A stretch of DNA of 31,265 nucleotides, taken from NCBI GenBank assembly GCA_036505615.1, contig DASXTB010000366.1, positions 1 to 31,265 on the forward strand. The letters run 5' to 3'. This document shows, in pieces, positions 7,990 to 15,488 of the stretch. Every line of letters begins with the position of its first letter. Position 1 is the first letter of the stretch. The translations under genes were made by a program, and so were the position numbers. Origin of the DNA: DASXTB01 sp036505615. GTDB lineage: Bacteria; Acidobacteriota; UBA6911; JACQSX01. The notes under the pieces were generated by a model, which searched no databases, was not told the DNA's origin, and worked only from the letters and a program-made list of their open reading frames with translations.

Positions 7990-9108
7990 ATGAGGTTACT
8001 TGCGATCTACAGCACCGACCAGGTTCTCGGAGGAGGAGAGGTGAGTTTTAGCCTCTCGCTGGAACTGATTCGCAGGGAAGGCTGGAACGTCCTGGCGCTT
8101 ATTCCCGGCGACGGCCCGCTGGCGAGTTATCTGCGGACGCGCCAAATCCAGTATCAGATTGTTAACATGGAAACAATGCGCCGGCTCTCCGGTTTGTGGG
8201 CGCTGATGCGCCCCCGATCGGACTGGCTGCAGATTGCGTCCCGGTATGGTCCGAATCTGATTCACTGCAACTCCGTTCGGGCTGCGCTCTACGGACAGGC
8301 GCTGGGCCACAAGTTGGGAATTCCTACTATTTTGAGCGCCCGAAAAACGGAAACCGACGGCTGGATCGATTATTTTTTGATGCTGCGGTTGGATGCGATC
8401 CTCTGCATCTCTGAGGCGGTACGGCAGCGCTTTCCGGTTGTGCTGGGGAGAAAAAAGTTAAAAGTGGTCTACAACGCGGTTGACTTGGCGTTGTTTCAGG
8501 CCGTTTCACCGAAAGCGCAACAGCTAAGAAGGCAGTGGCAGGCGGGGAGCCCGGATTATTTGGCCGGAGTAGTGGGAAGACTTTCTCCAGTCAAGGGCCA
8601 GCAGAGGCTGATCCTGGCAGCCCCGCGAATCTTGCATGAAGTTCCGCAGACTCGTTTCGTCTTCATTGGTTCAGAAGACGGCTGCTATCCTGGGTTCCAA
8701 GAGCAGCTCCGAGCGCAGATCAGGTTGATGGGCTTGGAAGAGCGGTTTGTTTTCGCAGGATTTCAAGAAGACATAGTGAGCGCCTATCATGCTCTGGATT
8801 TGGTGTTATTTCCTACCAGCTCGGAAGGATTCGGGAGGGTGATTATTGAAGCGGGCGCTGCCAGGAAGGCATTGATTACCAGTGACATCGATGTCGTGAG
8901 AGAGGTCCTGTCTCCTTCGCTCTCCGACCTGATGGTGCCCCTGCATGACACGGAGGCTCTGGCGGGGCGGACCATCGATCTGTTGCGGCACCCAGATCTG
9001 CGAATGCAAATAGCACGGCGACTTCACGAGCATGTGCGCTCACACTTTGGCTTGGAAGCTCATCGAGATCAATTGTTGGCGGTGTATCGGGAAGTGATGG
9101 CGTATTAG
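7990..9108 (+). CDS. GT4 family glycosyltransferase
   Basis: A 372-residue GT-B glycosyltransferase. The N-terminus MRLLAIYSTDQVLGGGEVSF carries the glycine-rich loop (GGGE). The middle part has HCNSVRAALYGQALG and the linker VYNAVDLALF. The donor domain has VGRLSPVKGQQRLI and SSEGFGRVIIEAGAARKALI, the E-x7-E motif that binds the nucleotide sugar. An upstream in-frame ATG at 7858 would add 44 residues with no similarity to the fold, so I use 7990. It probably extends the lipid-linked glycan in the cytoplasm. It is a lone plus-strand gene followed by a hairpin-rich spacer, so a monocistronic unit is likely. The sugar specificity is unknown. Confidence 0.85.
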   Translation: MRLLAIYSTDQVLGGGEVSFSLSLELIRREGWNVLALIPGDGPLASYLRTRQIQYQIVNMETMRRLSGLWALMRPRSDWLQIASRYGPNLIHCNSVRAALYGQALGHKLGIPTILSARKTETDGWIDYFLMLRLDAILCISEAVRQRFPVVLGRKKLKVVYNAVDLALFQAVSPKAQQLRRQWQAGSPDYLAGVVGRLSPVKGQQRLILAAPRILHEVPQTRFVFIGSEDGCYPGFQEQLRAQIRLMGLEERFVFAGFQEDIVSAYHALDLVLFPTSSEGFGRVIIEAGAARKALITSDIDVVREVLSPSLSDLMVPLHDTEALAGRTIDLLRHPDLRMQIARRLHEHVRSHFGLEAHRDQLLAVYREVMAY

Positions 9109-9170
9109 GCTAGTCGAGCCCGGACTATTCGCAATTTTTTTTGCGACTGAGGATAGTTCACGAGACTGCC

Positions 9171-9216
9171 GTCCCCTAGGGACAGCGTGATAATAGCCCA
9201 GCAGTTTACTGCTGGG
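9171..9216 (-). repeat. Double hairpin with GGCTAT linker (minus orientation)
   Basis: Read on the minus strand there is a stem CCCAGCAG-TAAA-CTGCTGGG (9216-9197). The linker CTATTATCACGCT follows, then a second stem GTCCC-TAG-GGGAC (9183-9171). This is the same layout as at 9479-9531, 123-185 and the arms of the MITE-like elements, although the stem sequences differ. A second copy of the first stem alone lies at 9333-9352. Confidence 0.5.
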
Positions 9217-9222
9217 ACTGGA

Positions 9223-9531
9223 GTTTGGACATTTTGGAGAGACGGCCGGTGCGCCGTCTCCCGCACAATCTTTCATCGTGCAGGAGACGCCCCACGGGGC
9301 GTCTCTGCAATAGCGCCACTTCGCGGCGCCAGCCCAGCAGTTTACTGCTGGGAATCGGAGGCTCTGTTTGGATAAGAGTTCCGTAGGGACGACTGAATCA
9401 GCCGTCCCCACGGGACTCCTGAATCAGCCGTCCCCACGGGATTCCTTTGGATGGGTGTTATTGGCGTTAACCCTCAGTCCCAGCACTGAAGTGCTGGGCT
9501 ATTTTCGGGCCGTCCCGCCAAGCGGGACGGC
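9223..9531. repeat. Array of short perfect hairpins (intergenic 9109-9727)
   Basis: Most of this gene-free stretch is a chain of small palindromes: GAGACGGC/GCCGTCTC (9239-9260), GAGACGCCC/GGGCGTCTC (9284-9305), GCGCC/GGCGC (9313-9329), CCCAGCAG/CTGCTGGG (9333-9352), CCCAGCAC/GTGCTGGG (9479-9498) and GCCGTCCCGC/GCGGGACGGC (9509-9531). The last two are joined by CTATTTTCGG, the GGCTAT-type linker. The block 9223-9261 (39 bases starting GTTTGGACATTTTGGAGAGA) recurs at 18362-18400 with one difference. A 26-base tandem pair (CTGAATCAGCCGTCCCCACG...) occupies 9393-9418 and 9419-9444. No coding gene is credible here. Confidence 0.65.
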
Positions 9532-9590
9532 AACTGCATCCGCACGTTTAAAGCAACAACTTTGTGAATAATCTGCGGTAAGGCCGGGAT

Positions 9591-9713
9591 CATGATTCAA
9601 AAAGAACCGGAGCGCCGAAGGCGCGGCACTCGATATTTGCAATATTGGGCGCAAGACAGGGAATTGCTTGGCTCCGTGTGGCGCCTTCGGCCCTCTTGAT
9701 TTCATACTTTTTA
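9591..9713. repeat. Imperfect inverted repeat upstream of GT-C gene
   Basis: The left arm ATGATTCAAAAAGAACCGGA followed by GCGCCGAAGGCGC (9591-9623) is mirrored on the other strand by ATGAAATCAAGAGGGCCGAAGGCGC (9713-9687 read in reverse). About 65 bases lie between. The shared GCCGAAGGCGC end is itself palindromic. The element ends 14 bases before the start of the membrane protein gene at 9728, so its promoter would have to lie within or before the repeat. Confidence 0.45.
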
Positions 9714-9727
9714 CTGGCACGTTTGGA

Positions 9728-11188
9728 ATGCTCTACGGCAAAGCCACTTTTTGGATCGGCACCTTCGCACTCAGTGTCTTTGCTTTGTTTCATGGGGGGC
9801 ACTTCTATCACGTGGACGAAGAACTCCATTTCCTGGTGGCGACCTCAATTCTTGAGGGTAACTGGGCGGCGATTCCCACCACTGAGCAAGCTTACTATCG
9901 GGGGCAGTTCACCGGCACCAACTCATTTCTTGCAATGGGGAAGACCGGCTCAGGAGGCAGGTTCTATGCCAAATCTGGAATCGGACAAGCTCTGACGGTT
10001 TTACCCTTGGTCGCGGCAGCCCGCCTTCTGGGACGTGTCTGGCGGGGAAGCAACCTGCCGGCGATTCAGCGCCTCGTGGTCTCCTTCTTCTGCCCCATCG
10101 TCGCCTCGATTGCGGTGGCGCTGCTTTTCCGGCTGATTGTGGAATTGGACTACCCGGCTTTAGCGGCATTCTCTGCTGTCTGTTCGCTGGCGTTCGGGAC
10201 GTTTTTCTTCGCCCATGCCAAATTTTTCATGAATCACATGCTCACTGCAGCGCTGCTGACAGCGGGCCTTTTTTGCGCGCGCAGGGCGTCGTATCGAGAC
10301 GAGGCGCGTTACCCCTTACTCTTGGGGATTGCCGCCGGCTGGATCATCCTGACTCGAAATGACTGCTTTATGTATGCTTTGCTGATTCCCTTGTATTGGT
10401 GGCTCGGTGCGCAGCCCAATTCGCGGAGAAAAGCGCGCTCTCTGCTGCTGATCTTTTTGGGATTTCTGCCACTCATCTTGATCCAAATTTTTTGCAATGT
10501 GGCGCGGTTTGGCAACCCGTTTGACTTCGGCTACAACCTGACAGACAGCACTCAGGCTAGCTATGACGCGTTTAACGCGCCGTACTTGACGGGCTTCTTG
10601 GGACAATTGTTCAACCTGCAAACTGGCTTAATCTGGTATGCCGCTCCGCTTGTTGTTTCGTTGCTCGGCTTTCAGAGCCTGTATCGACTTCACCCGGCAG
10701 CAGCAGTCACCGCTGCCGCTGGCTTGTTTCTACCCTTGTCTTTTTATGCAAAGTTCTCCAATTGGGCAGGAGAAATCAGTTGGGGACCGCGGTTCCTGCT
10801 GCCGGCGCTGCCGCTGCTTACCGTCGCATGTGTCCCGGTCTGGCAGGAGTGTTTCGAAAAAGGGCGTCACCGGCGTTTCCTCTACGGCACGTTTTTTCTA
10901 GGTCTGGCAGTGCAGCTATTTGGAGTCCTGGCCGATCACAATCGGGGGTTCGTTTTGACCCAGGGGAGAATTGCCGCCAACCCAATGTACGGAAAGATCC
11001 CATACAGCAGGGTCTGGAGCCAACTGCAACTGCTCAGGCAGCGACCGCCCGACTTGTGGTGGTTCGCCGGTTTCTCTCAGGGATCCCGGCTGGAGAAAAT
11101 TCTGTGTGTTCTGTTCGTCGCGGCGAGCGTGGCGCTGTTGGTTTTTTCGGTAAGAAAATTGCGGGCCGCTCTTTCAGGTAATCATTAA
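9728..11188 (+). CDS. Polytopic membrane glycosyltransferase (GT39/ArnT-like)
   Basis: A 486-residue membrane protein with about ten to twelve hydrophobic helices. After the first helix comes HVDEELHFLVATSILEGNW, whose adjacent Asp-Glu matches the catalytic acidic pair in the first periplasmic loop of PMT/ArnT-like GT-C enzymes. A later loop carries YAKSGIGQALTVLPL, common in uncharacterised members of this family. The C-terminal region is again hydrophobic, ending FSVRKLRAALSGNH. The open frame extends to a TTG at 9668, but that extension lies in repeat sequence, so I use the ATG at 9728. It probably moves a sugar from a polyprenyl-phosphate carrier to a periplasmic acceptor. It is not closely similar to the paralog pair at 310-4518. 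Confidence 0.75.
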   Translation: MLYGKATFWIGTFALSVFALFHGGHFYHVDEELHFLVATSILEGNWAAIPTTEQAYYRGQFTGTNSFLAMGKTGSGGRFYAKSGIGQALTVLPLVAAARLLGRVWRGSNLPAIQRLVVSFFCPIVASIAVALLFRLIVELDYPALAAFSAVCSLAFGTFFFAHAKFFMNHMLTAALLTAGLFCARRASYRDEARYPLLLGIAAGWIILTRNDCFMYALLIPLYWWLGAQPNSRRKARSLLLIFLGFLPLILIQIFCNVARFGNPFDFGYNLTDSTQASYDAFNAPYLTGFLGQLFNLQTGLIWYAAPLVVSLLGFQSLYRLHPAAAVTAAAGLFLPLSFYAKFSNWAGEISWGPRFLLPALPLLTVACVPVWQECFEKGRHRRFLYGTFFLGLAVQLFGVLADHNRGFVLTQGRIAANPMYGKIPYSRVWSQLQLLRQRPPDLWWFAGFSQGSRLEKILCVLFVAASVALLVFSVRKLRAALSGNH

Positions 11189-11193
11189 ATTCG

Positions 11194-11278
11194 TCTGTAG
11201 GGGCGGCTCGCGAGCCGCCCGTCTTGCAGCGAAATCAGCATGCTCCGATGGGCGGTTCACGAACCGCGCCTACAGACA
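11194..11278. repeat. Short inverted-repeat element (TGTAGGGGCGG type), copy 1
   Basis: The left arm TCTGTAGGGGCGGCTCGCGA with GCCGCCCGT (11194-11222) matches the reverse complement of the right arm 11249-11278 (which reads TCTGTAGGCGCGGTTCGTGA when turned round), with about 26 bases between. Each arm is also a hairpin (GGGCGGCTCGCGAGCCGCCC). It lies between two convergent genes (stops at 11188 and 11338) and may serve as a bidirectional terminator. The same design recurs at 16792-16897 with other stem bases. Confidence 0.6.
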
Positions 11279-11337
11279 GGCGCGGCGAATCCGCAAACCG
11301 GCTTGGGCAACACGCCCGCGAGCCCCGGGCCAATTCT

Positions 11338-12333
11338 TCACAGGTAGTGCTGCAAATTGTCCCGATAATAGTCAAGTGTTCGGGCTAAAGCCTGCCGCAG
11401 CGAAATCTTCGGCTGCCATCCTAACGTGGAGCGAATAAGATCGAAGTTGGCGTAATAATCGCCGACGTCAATCCGTTGTCTGTCCGGCGGAAAAGAGCGC
11501 ATAACGTATTGCCCCCCGCCGTGGACCTCAATAAGCAGATCGGCCAGTTCTTTCAGGCTCACTACTGAACTGCCGCCTATATTAAAGACCTGGCCGTTGG
11601 CCTTTTCACTCGCGCCGGCCGCTAAGAAGGCGTCTACCGCGTCATCGACGAATGTGAAATCTCTTAATTGGCGGCCGTCCCAGACTTCGAAGGGCTTGCC
11701 CTCCAGCAAGAGGCGTATCCACATTCCCAGGAACGTCTGGCGTGCGTCCTTGACTCGCATGCGCGGTCCAATGGTGTTTGTGAGGCGCAGGGCCGAGCCT
11801 CGGATGCCGTAAACATTGTTGTAGAGAATGTGATACCACTCGCCGGCCATCTTGTTGATGCCGTTTACGTCCGTGGGGCGCAGCAGGTGTCTTTCATCGA
11901 CCGGCAGGACTTCCGGTTTGCCGTAAATCTGCCGGGTGCTGGCAAAGACGATCTTAATTTCAGCGTTGTGTTTCCTGCATGCTTCCAGTATCGAGAGTTG
12001 AGCCCGGCAGTTGATCTCCAGGTCCGTGTATGGGTCAAGCATCGAATCGAGGTGGCTCGTCTGTCCGGCAAGATTGAACAAATAGTCCCGGCCTTTTACC
12101 AACTCATCCATGCGCCGTTCATCCCGCACATCGACGATCTTGACCTGCACGCGATCTTCAAGACCGCGGATGTTGTAAAGGGTGCCCCCATATTCCGGGA
12201 TGAGATTGTCGACCAGAACGACCGACGCATTCAGATCGGCTAGCCGGCGCGCGAGGTTCGAACCGATAAAGCCCAGACCTCCGGTTAGAAGGACGTTACG
12301 TCCGTGGTACGGTGCCTCAAACTCTCCGTCCAT
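11338..12333 (-). CDS. NAD-dependent epimerase/dehydratase (SDR), atypical active site
   Basis: A 331-residue extended short-chain dehydrogenase. The Rossmann motif TGGLGFIGSN (17-26) binds NAD(P). NLAGQTSH (87-94) and ASTRQIYG (131-138) are the next conserved segments. In UDP-sugar epimerases and dTDP-glucose dehydratases the catalytic pair is Tyr-x3-Lys; here the segment reads VNGINKMAGEWY, so Lys161 is present but the Tyr position is Asn157. LRLTNTIGPRMRVKDARQTF and RDFTFVDDAVDAFL follow as expected for substrate binding. It likely converts a nucleotide sugar for the local glycan. Its ATG overlaps the end of the GT4 gene by 17 bases, so both are on one message. Confidence 0.85.
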   Translation of the reverse strand: MDGEFEAPYHGRNVLLTGGLGFIGSNLARRLADLNASVVLVDNLIPEYGGTLYNIRGLEDRVQVKIVDVRDERRMDELVKGRDYLFNLAGQTSHLDSMLDPYTDLEINCRAQLSILEACRKHNAEIKIVFASTRQIYGKPEVLPVDERHLLRPTDVNGINKMAGEWYHILYNNVYGIRGSALRLTNTIGPRMRVKDARQTFLGMWIRLLLEGKPFEVWDGRQLRDFTFVDDAVDAFLAAGASEKANGQVFNIGGSSVVSLKELADLLIEVHGGGQYVMRSFPPDRQRIDVGDYYANFDLIRSTLGWQPKISLRQALARTLDYYRDNLQHYL

Positions 12334-13516
12334 CAGGTTTGCGCTCTGTGAGTCCGATAGTCAGTGCCTCAGCATAGATTTGTTCGGTCCGGCCCGCAAT
12401 AGAACTCCAGTTGAAATGCCGCTGCACGTAATTACGTAGCCTGCCGTCCCGGGGAAAGGGCTCCTTCAGAAGCGATTGGATGCCCTCAGCCATTGCCCGA
12501 GGATCGTAACGCGCGCATAGAAAGGACGAACCCAGTGGTCCCAGAATTTCTTCGGGTCCGCCGCACCGGGTTGACAAGACCGGAGTCTCGCAGGCCAGAG
12601 ATTCAATGACAACGAGGCCAAAGCATTCCAGTTCTACTGTGGGCAGGACAAAAAGATCGGAGGCCGAATAATAAGCCGCCATTTCCTCTTCTTGGATTCG
12701 GCCCACAAAGATCGCATGGTGCTGCAAGCCGAGCGAACGAGAAAGCTGCTCCAATTCGGAGCGCAACGGTCCGTCGCCGCCTATCAGTTGAACGAACCTG
12801 GTTCCTTTATCTCGAAGCAGAGCCAGCGCCTTAAGTAGGTATTTCAACCCCATCCTGGGGACCAGATTGCGTACCGTCAACAGCAGCTTAGCGTTTTCGT
12901 CAATGTCCCATTTTCGCCGGACGTATGCGCGCTCGGCTGCATCAGTCGGTCGAAATCGATCCAGGTCTACTCCCGCCGGAACAACATGGATCTGCGGAGT
13001 TCGGGGATGATCGCGGCGCAGCAGTCTTTCGGCAAAACCGCTCAGCACGACGATCTTTCGCGCGCTGCACAACACTCTCCTTTCAATAGCTCGCATGCGC
13101 GCCGCGACCAGCCGGCGAAAGAAATCTTTTGCACGGCTTTTGATCAGATACTCCTCTGCCCATGGAGAGTAATAAGTATAAACACAGGGATGCTGACGTA
13201 ATCGCCGCGCCACGGAACTGCAGATCAACGGCTGAAAGCCGTGAATCACGTCTACGCTGTCACTTTGCAGTATATCGGTGATCATGGAGCGCGCGTAGCG
13301 GTAGGAACGCCAGGGTTTTTCTTTCCTCCAGCTAAAGCGCCGGATTCGAATGGAATCCACAACTTCGGTTTCAGGGAGGGAATCGTTCGTATTTCGTGTG
13401 ACGACCTGTATTTCGTGCCCACTGGCGATTAAAAACCGGGCGAGATCGTACACGCATCTGCCGGCGCCCCCGATAGTATCCGGGAAAAAGACATCGGCGA
13501 GCATCAAGACGCGCAT
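12317..13516 (-). CDS. GT4 family glycosyltransferase
   Basis: A 399-residue GT-B transferase. MLADVFFPDTIGGAGRCVYD (about residues 4-23) is the family's N-terminal glycine loop. HGFQPLICSSVA and VVPAGVDLDRF are linker segments. The donor domain has VRNLVPRMGLKYLLKAL and ELECFGLVVIESLACETPVL with the E-x7-E pair. The product is presumably cytoplasmic and adds a sugar to the lipid-linked chain. It starts at ATG 13516, 33 bases from a long heptamer array that separates it from the RmlC-like gene. Its 3' end overlaps the epimerase gene by 17 bases. Whether transcription crosses the 343-base repeat spacer from rmlC cannot be told. The sugar specificity is unknown. Confidence 0.88.
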   Translation of the reverse strand: MRVLMLADVFFPDTIGGAGRCVYDLARFLIASGHEIQVVTRNTNDSLPETEVVDSIRIRRFSWRKEKPWRSYRYARSMITDILQSDSVDVIHGFQPLICSSVARRLRQHPCVYTYYSPWAEEYLIKSRAKDFFRRLVAARMRAIERRVLCSARKIVVLSGFAERLLRRDHPRTPQIHVVPAGVDLDRFRPTDAAERAYVRRKWDIDENAKLLLTVRNLVPRMGLKYLLKALALLRDKGTRFVQLIGGDGPLRSELEQLSRSLGLQHHAIFVGRIQEEEMAAYYSASDLFVLPTVELECFGLVVIESLACETPVLSTRCGGPEEILGPLGSSFLCARYDPRAMAEGIQSLLKEPFPRDGRLRNYVQRHFNWSSIAGRTEQIYAEALTIGLTERKPDGRRV

Positions 13517-13548
13517 TTTAGCAAATCGCTTAAATATCGGGGCTCACT

Positions 13549-13852
13549 CATCGGTCATCAGTCATCGGTCACCGGTCATCAGTCACTGGCCATCCGTCAT
13601 CGGTCATCAGTCATCGGTCATCGGTCATCAGTTATCCGTTGTCAGTCACCGGTCACCGGTAATCGGACCGACGGTCTGCAAGTAAGCAGGTCCACAAGTT
13701 ACAAGGCCGGCAGTTACTGACTTGCTGACTGCTGACCTGCTGAGCTTTTTCACCGATGACTGATGAGCGATGACCGACGACCGGACCGATGACCTATGAC
13801 CGATGACCGATCCGATGACCGGTGACCGATGACCGATGGCCGATGACCGAGT
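13549..13852. repeat. Heptamer word array with inverted halves and a nested second array
   Basis: This is the largest word array and fills the 343-base space 13517-13859. From 13549 to 13667 the plus strand parses without gap into 17 seven-base words, mostly CATCGGT, CATCAGT and CACCGGT with a few variants. From 13752 to 13852 the sequence parses into reverse-complementary words (ACCGATG, ACTGATG, ACCGGTG), with two phase breaks. Between them lies a second, inner pair made of other words: GCAAGTAA and GCAGGTCC (from 13677) against TGACTTGC and GACCTGCT (to about 13742). These resemble the octamers at 30079-30195. The whole could fold into a nested hairpin of about 300 bases. There are no fixed repeats with unique spacers, so it is not a CRISPR array. 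Confidence 0.75.
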
Positions 13853-13859
13853 TGCCACT

Positions 13860-14318
13860 TCACTTGATGGCCGGCCCTTTCGTCCAGTCGTAGCCTATTT
13901 TGGTGTCGTCGTGCGGAATGCGGCCTTCATCATCGGGATTGTAGACGCTGGAGGTGACGTAGAATAAATTGACAGGGCCGCTGATGCACTTGCAGCCGTG
14001 CGCCACTCCTGGCGGAATACGCAACACGGCTGCCGGCTCATTATCCCCTAAAAATATCTCCATCGTCTCGCCACGAGTGGGAGACTGGCTGCGAGTGTCG
14101 TGCAGCGCCACTTTCAAAACCCCGCAGCAAACGTACCACCAGTCTATCTGCTGTTTGTGGATGTGCCACGCTTTTGCCGCGCCGGTGTACATTTGCGAAT
14201 GGCTCCACTGGCCGAAGCCCTCTGCGAAGAAATCGTCCGTTACACGTATGATTTCACGAAAAAATCCGCGCTCGTCTACGTGAGTTTCCAGCTTTTTGAG
14301 AACAACACCTTCAATCAC
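13860..14318 (-). CDS. dTDP-4-dehydrorhamnose 3,5-epimerase-like protein
   Basis: A 152-residue cupin-fold protein of the RmlC family. The opening IEGVVLKKLETHVDERGFF matches the family's start, where the DERG segment contacts the substrate. AWHIHKQQIDWW supplies the histidine at the catalytic position. LRIPPGVAHG forms the later barrel strand, and SSVYNPDDEGRIPHDD carries the expected Tyr and the closing acidic segment. I use the GTG at 14318 because GGAG lies seven bases before it; an in-frame ATG at 14351 would add 11 residues with no clear ribosome binding site. It follows the aminotransferase gene by 59 bases. It would epimerise a 4-keto-6-deoxy nucleotide sugar. The true substrate may differ from dTDP-4-keto-rhamnose, since no rmlA, rmlB or rmlD is in view. 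Confidence 0.8.
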   Translation of the reverse strand: MIEGVVLKKLETHVDERGFFREIIRVTDDFFAEGFGQWSHSQMYTGAAKAWHIHKQQIDWWYVCCGVLKVALHDTRSQSPTRGETMEIFLGDNEPAAVLRIPPGVAHGCKCISGPVNLFYVTSSVYNPDDEGRIPHDDTKIGYDWTKGPAIK

Positions 14319-14377
14319 GTTGAATCTCCATTTAGCTCCCAAAAATCGCATTGAAGCAGGATCCAGGCCCGTTAATC

Positions 14378-15472
14378 TTACTGGAAGGCGTGTACCGCCT
14401 CAACCACCGTCTCCATCTCCTGCTGGCTCAGTTCAGGATAAAGAGGCAGCGAAAGGACCTCAATCGCCGCCCGTTCCGTTTCTGACAGGGATCCAGAAAC
14501 AGAAATCCGTCCACGGTAAGCGGGCTGCAGATGAAGAGGCACTGGATAATGGATAAGAGCCTGGACACCCGTTTTCTCGAGGAACTCCCGCAGCGAATCG
14601 CGCCGCGCGCAGCGGACTACAAACTGATGGTATACATGAGTAGAACCCGGGCGAGTTTGAGGCATGCTCACTGCTGCGTTGCAAAGAGCATTAGTATACT
14701 TCGCCGCCAAGCTGCGGCGTTGGCTGTTATCATTGTCCAGGTGGCGCAGCTTGACCTGCAGGACTGAAGCCTGAATCTCGTCCAATCTGGAATTCCATCC
14801 GGCTACCTGGCTCACATGCCGCTCCACCCATCCGTATTGGCGAAGCAGCCGCAGCCGATCGGCTAATTCACCGTCGTCTGTAATAACCATTCCGCCATCG
14901 CCCAGCGCTCCCAGATTCTTTGTCGGATAAAAACTGAAGCAGGCAATGTCGCCCCAGGCGCCTACGCGCCTGTCCCGATACCTGGCTCCGTGGGCCTGCG
15001 CGCAGTCTTCAATGACACGAAGGCCGTGCCGCCGGGCGATTTCCAAGATTGGATCGAGGTCAGCCGGATGGCCATACAAATGAACAGGGATGACAGCCCT
15101 GGTGCGCTCGCTGATCGCCCCTTGCAGCTTCCCCGGATCCAGTGTGTAGTAATTCGGTTCGATGTCAACCAGCACCGGAGTCGCGCCCGCCAGTTCGATC
15201 GCTGCTATGGTGGCAACTGATGTGTGCGAAACTGAGATGACTTCGTCGCCGGGACCAATACCGCATGCGGCTATTGCCAGGTGCAGGGCCTCAGTGCCGC
15301 TCCCGACACCGATGGCGTGGGCCACACCGGCGTAGGCGGCAAACTCCGCTTCAAAACGTTGGACTTCGTCGCCCAGTATGTACCAACCCTTTTCGAGCAC
15401 ACGCCGCACGGCAGCATCGATTTCATCCTTATGAGCCCGGTACTGGGCCAGCGGATTGGCGGCCAGAATCAT
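14378..15472 (-). CDS. DegT/DnrJ/EryC1/StrS sugar aminotransferase
   Basis: A 364-residue PLP-dependent aminotransferase of the type that converts keto nucleotide sugars to amino sugars. GVGSGTEALHLAI (56-68) is the phosphate-binding segment, IEDCAQAHGA (154-163) holds the Asp that contacts the pyridine nitrogen (Asp156), and SFYPTKNLGALGDGGM contains the PLP lysine (Lys185). VDIEPNYYTLDP and the tail LPLYPELSQQEME are typical of the FdtB/QdtB/DesV-like group. The length is normal. It is the first gene of the minus-strand set with the RmlC-like gene, only 48 bases from the divergent GT4, so a shared bidirectional promoter is likely. A 3-amino-3,6-dideoxyhexose product is plausible but unproven. 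Confidence 0.9.
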   Translation of the reverse strand: MILAANPLAQYRAHKDEIDAAVRRVLEKGWYILGDEVQRFEAEFAAYAGVAHAIGVGSGTEALHLAIAACGIGPGDEVISVSHTSVATIAAIELAGATPVLVDIEPNYYTLDPGKLQGAISERTRAVIPVHLYGHPADLDPILEIARRHGLRVIEDCAQAHGARYRDRRVGAWGDIACFSFYPTKNLGALGDGGMVITDDGELADRLRLLRQYGWVERHVSQVAGWNSRLDEIQASVLQVKLRHLDNDNSQRRSLAAKYTNALCNAAVSMPQTRPGSTHVYHQFVVRCARRDSLREFLEKTGVQALIHYPVPLHLQPAYRGRISVSGSLSETERAAIEVLSLPLYPELSQQEMETVVEAVHAFQ

Positions 15473-15488
15473 GCAGTACAGGTTTTCA

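Noticed and set aside
9129..9146. Terminator after the GT4 gene (TCGCAA-TTTTTT-TTGCGA)
   Set aside because: The stem has only six weak pairs and the T-run is in the loop, not after the stem.
13549..13852. CRISPR array
   Set aside because: Words of 7 bases follow each other without unique spacers and the second half is inverted; no cas gene is nearby.
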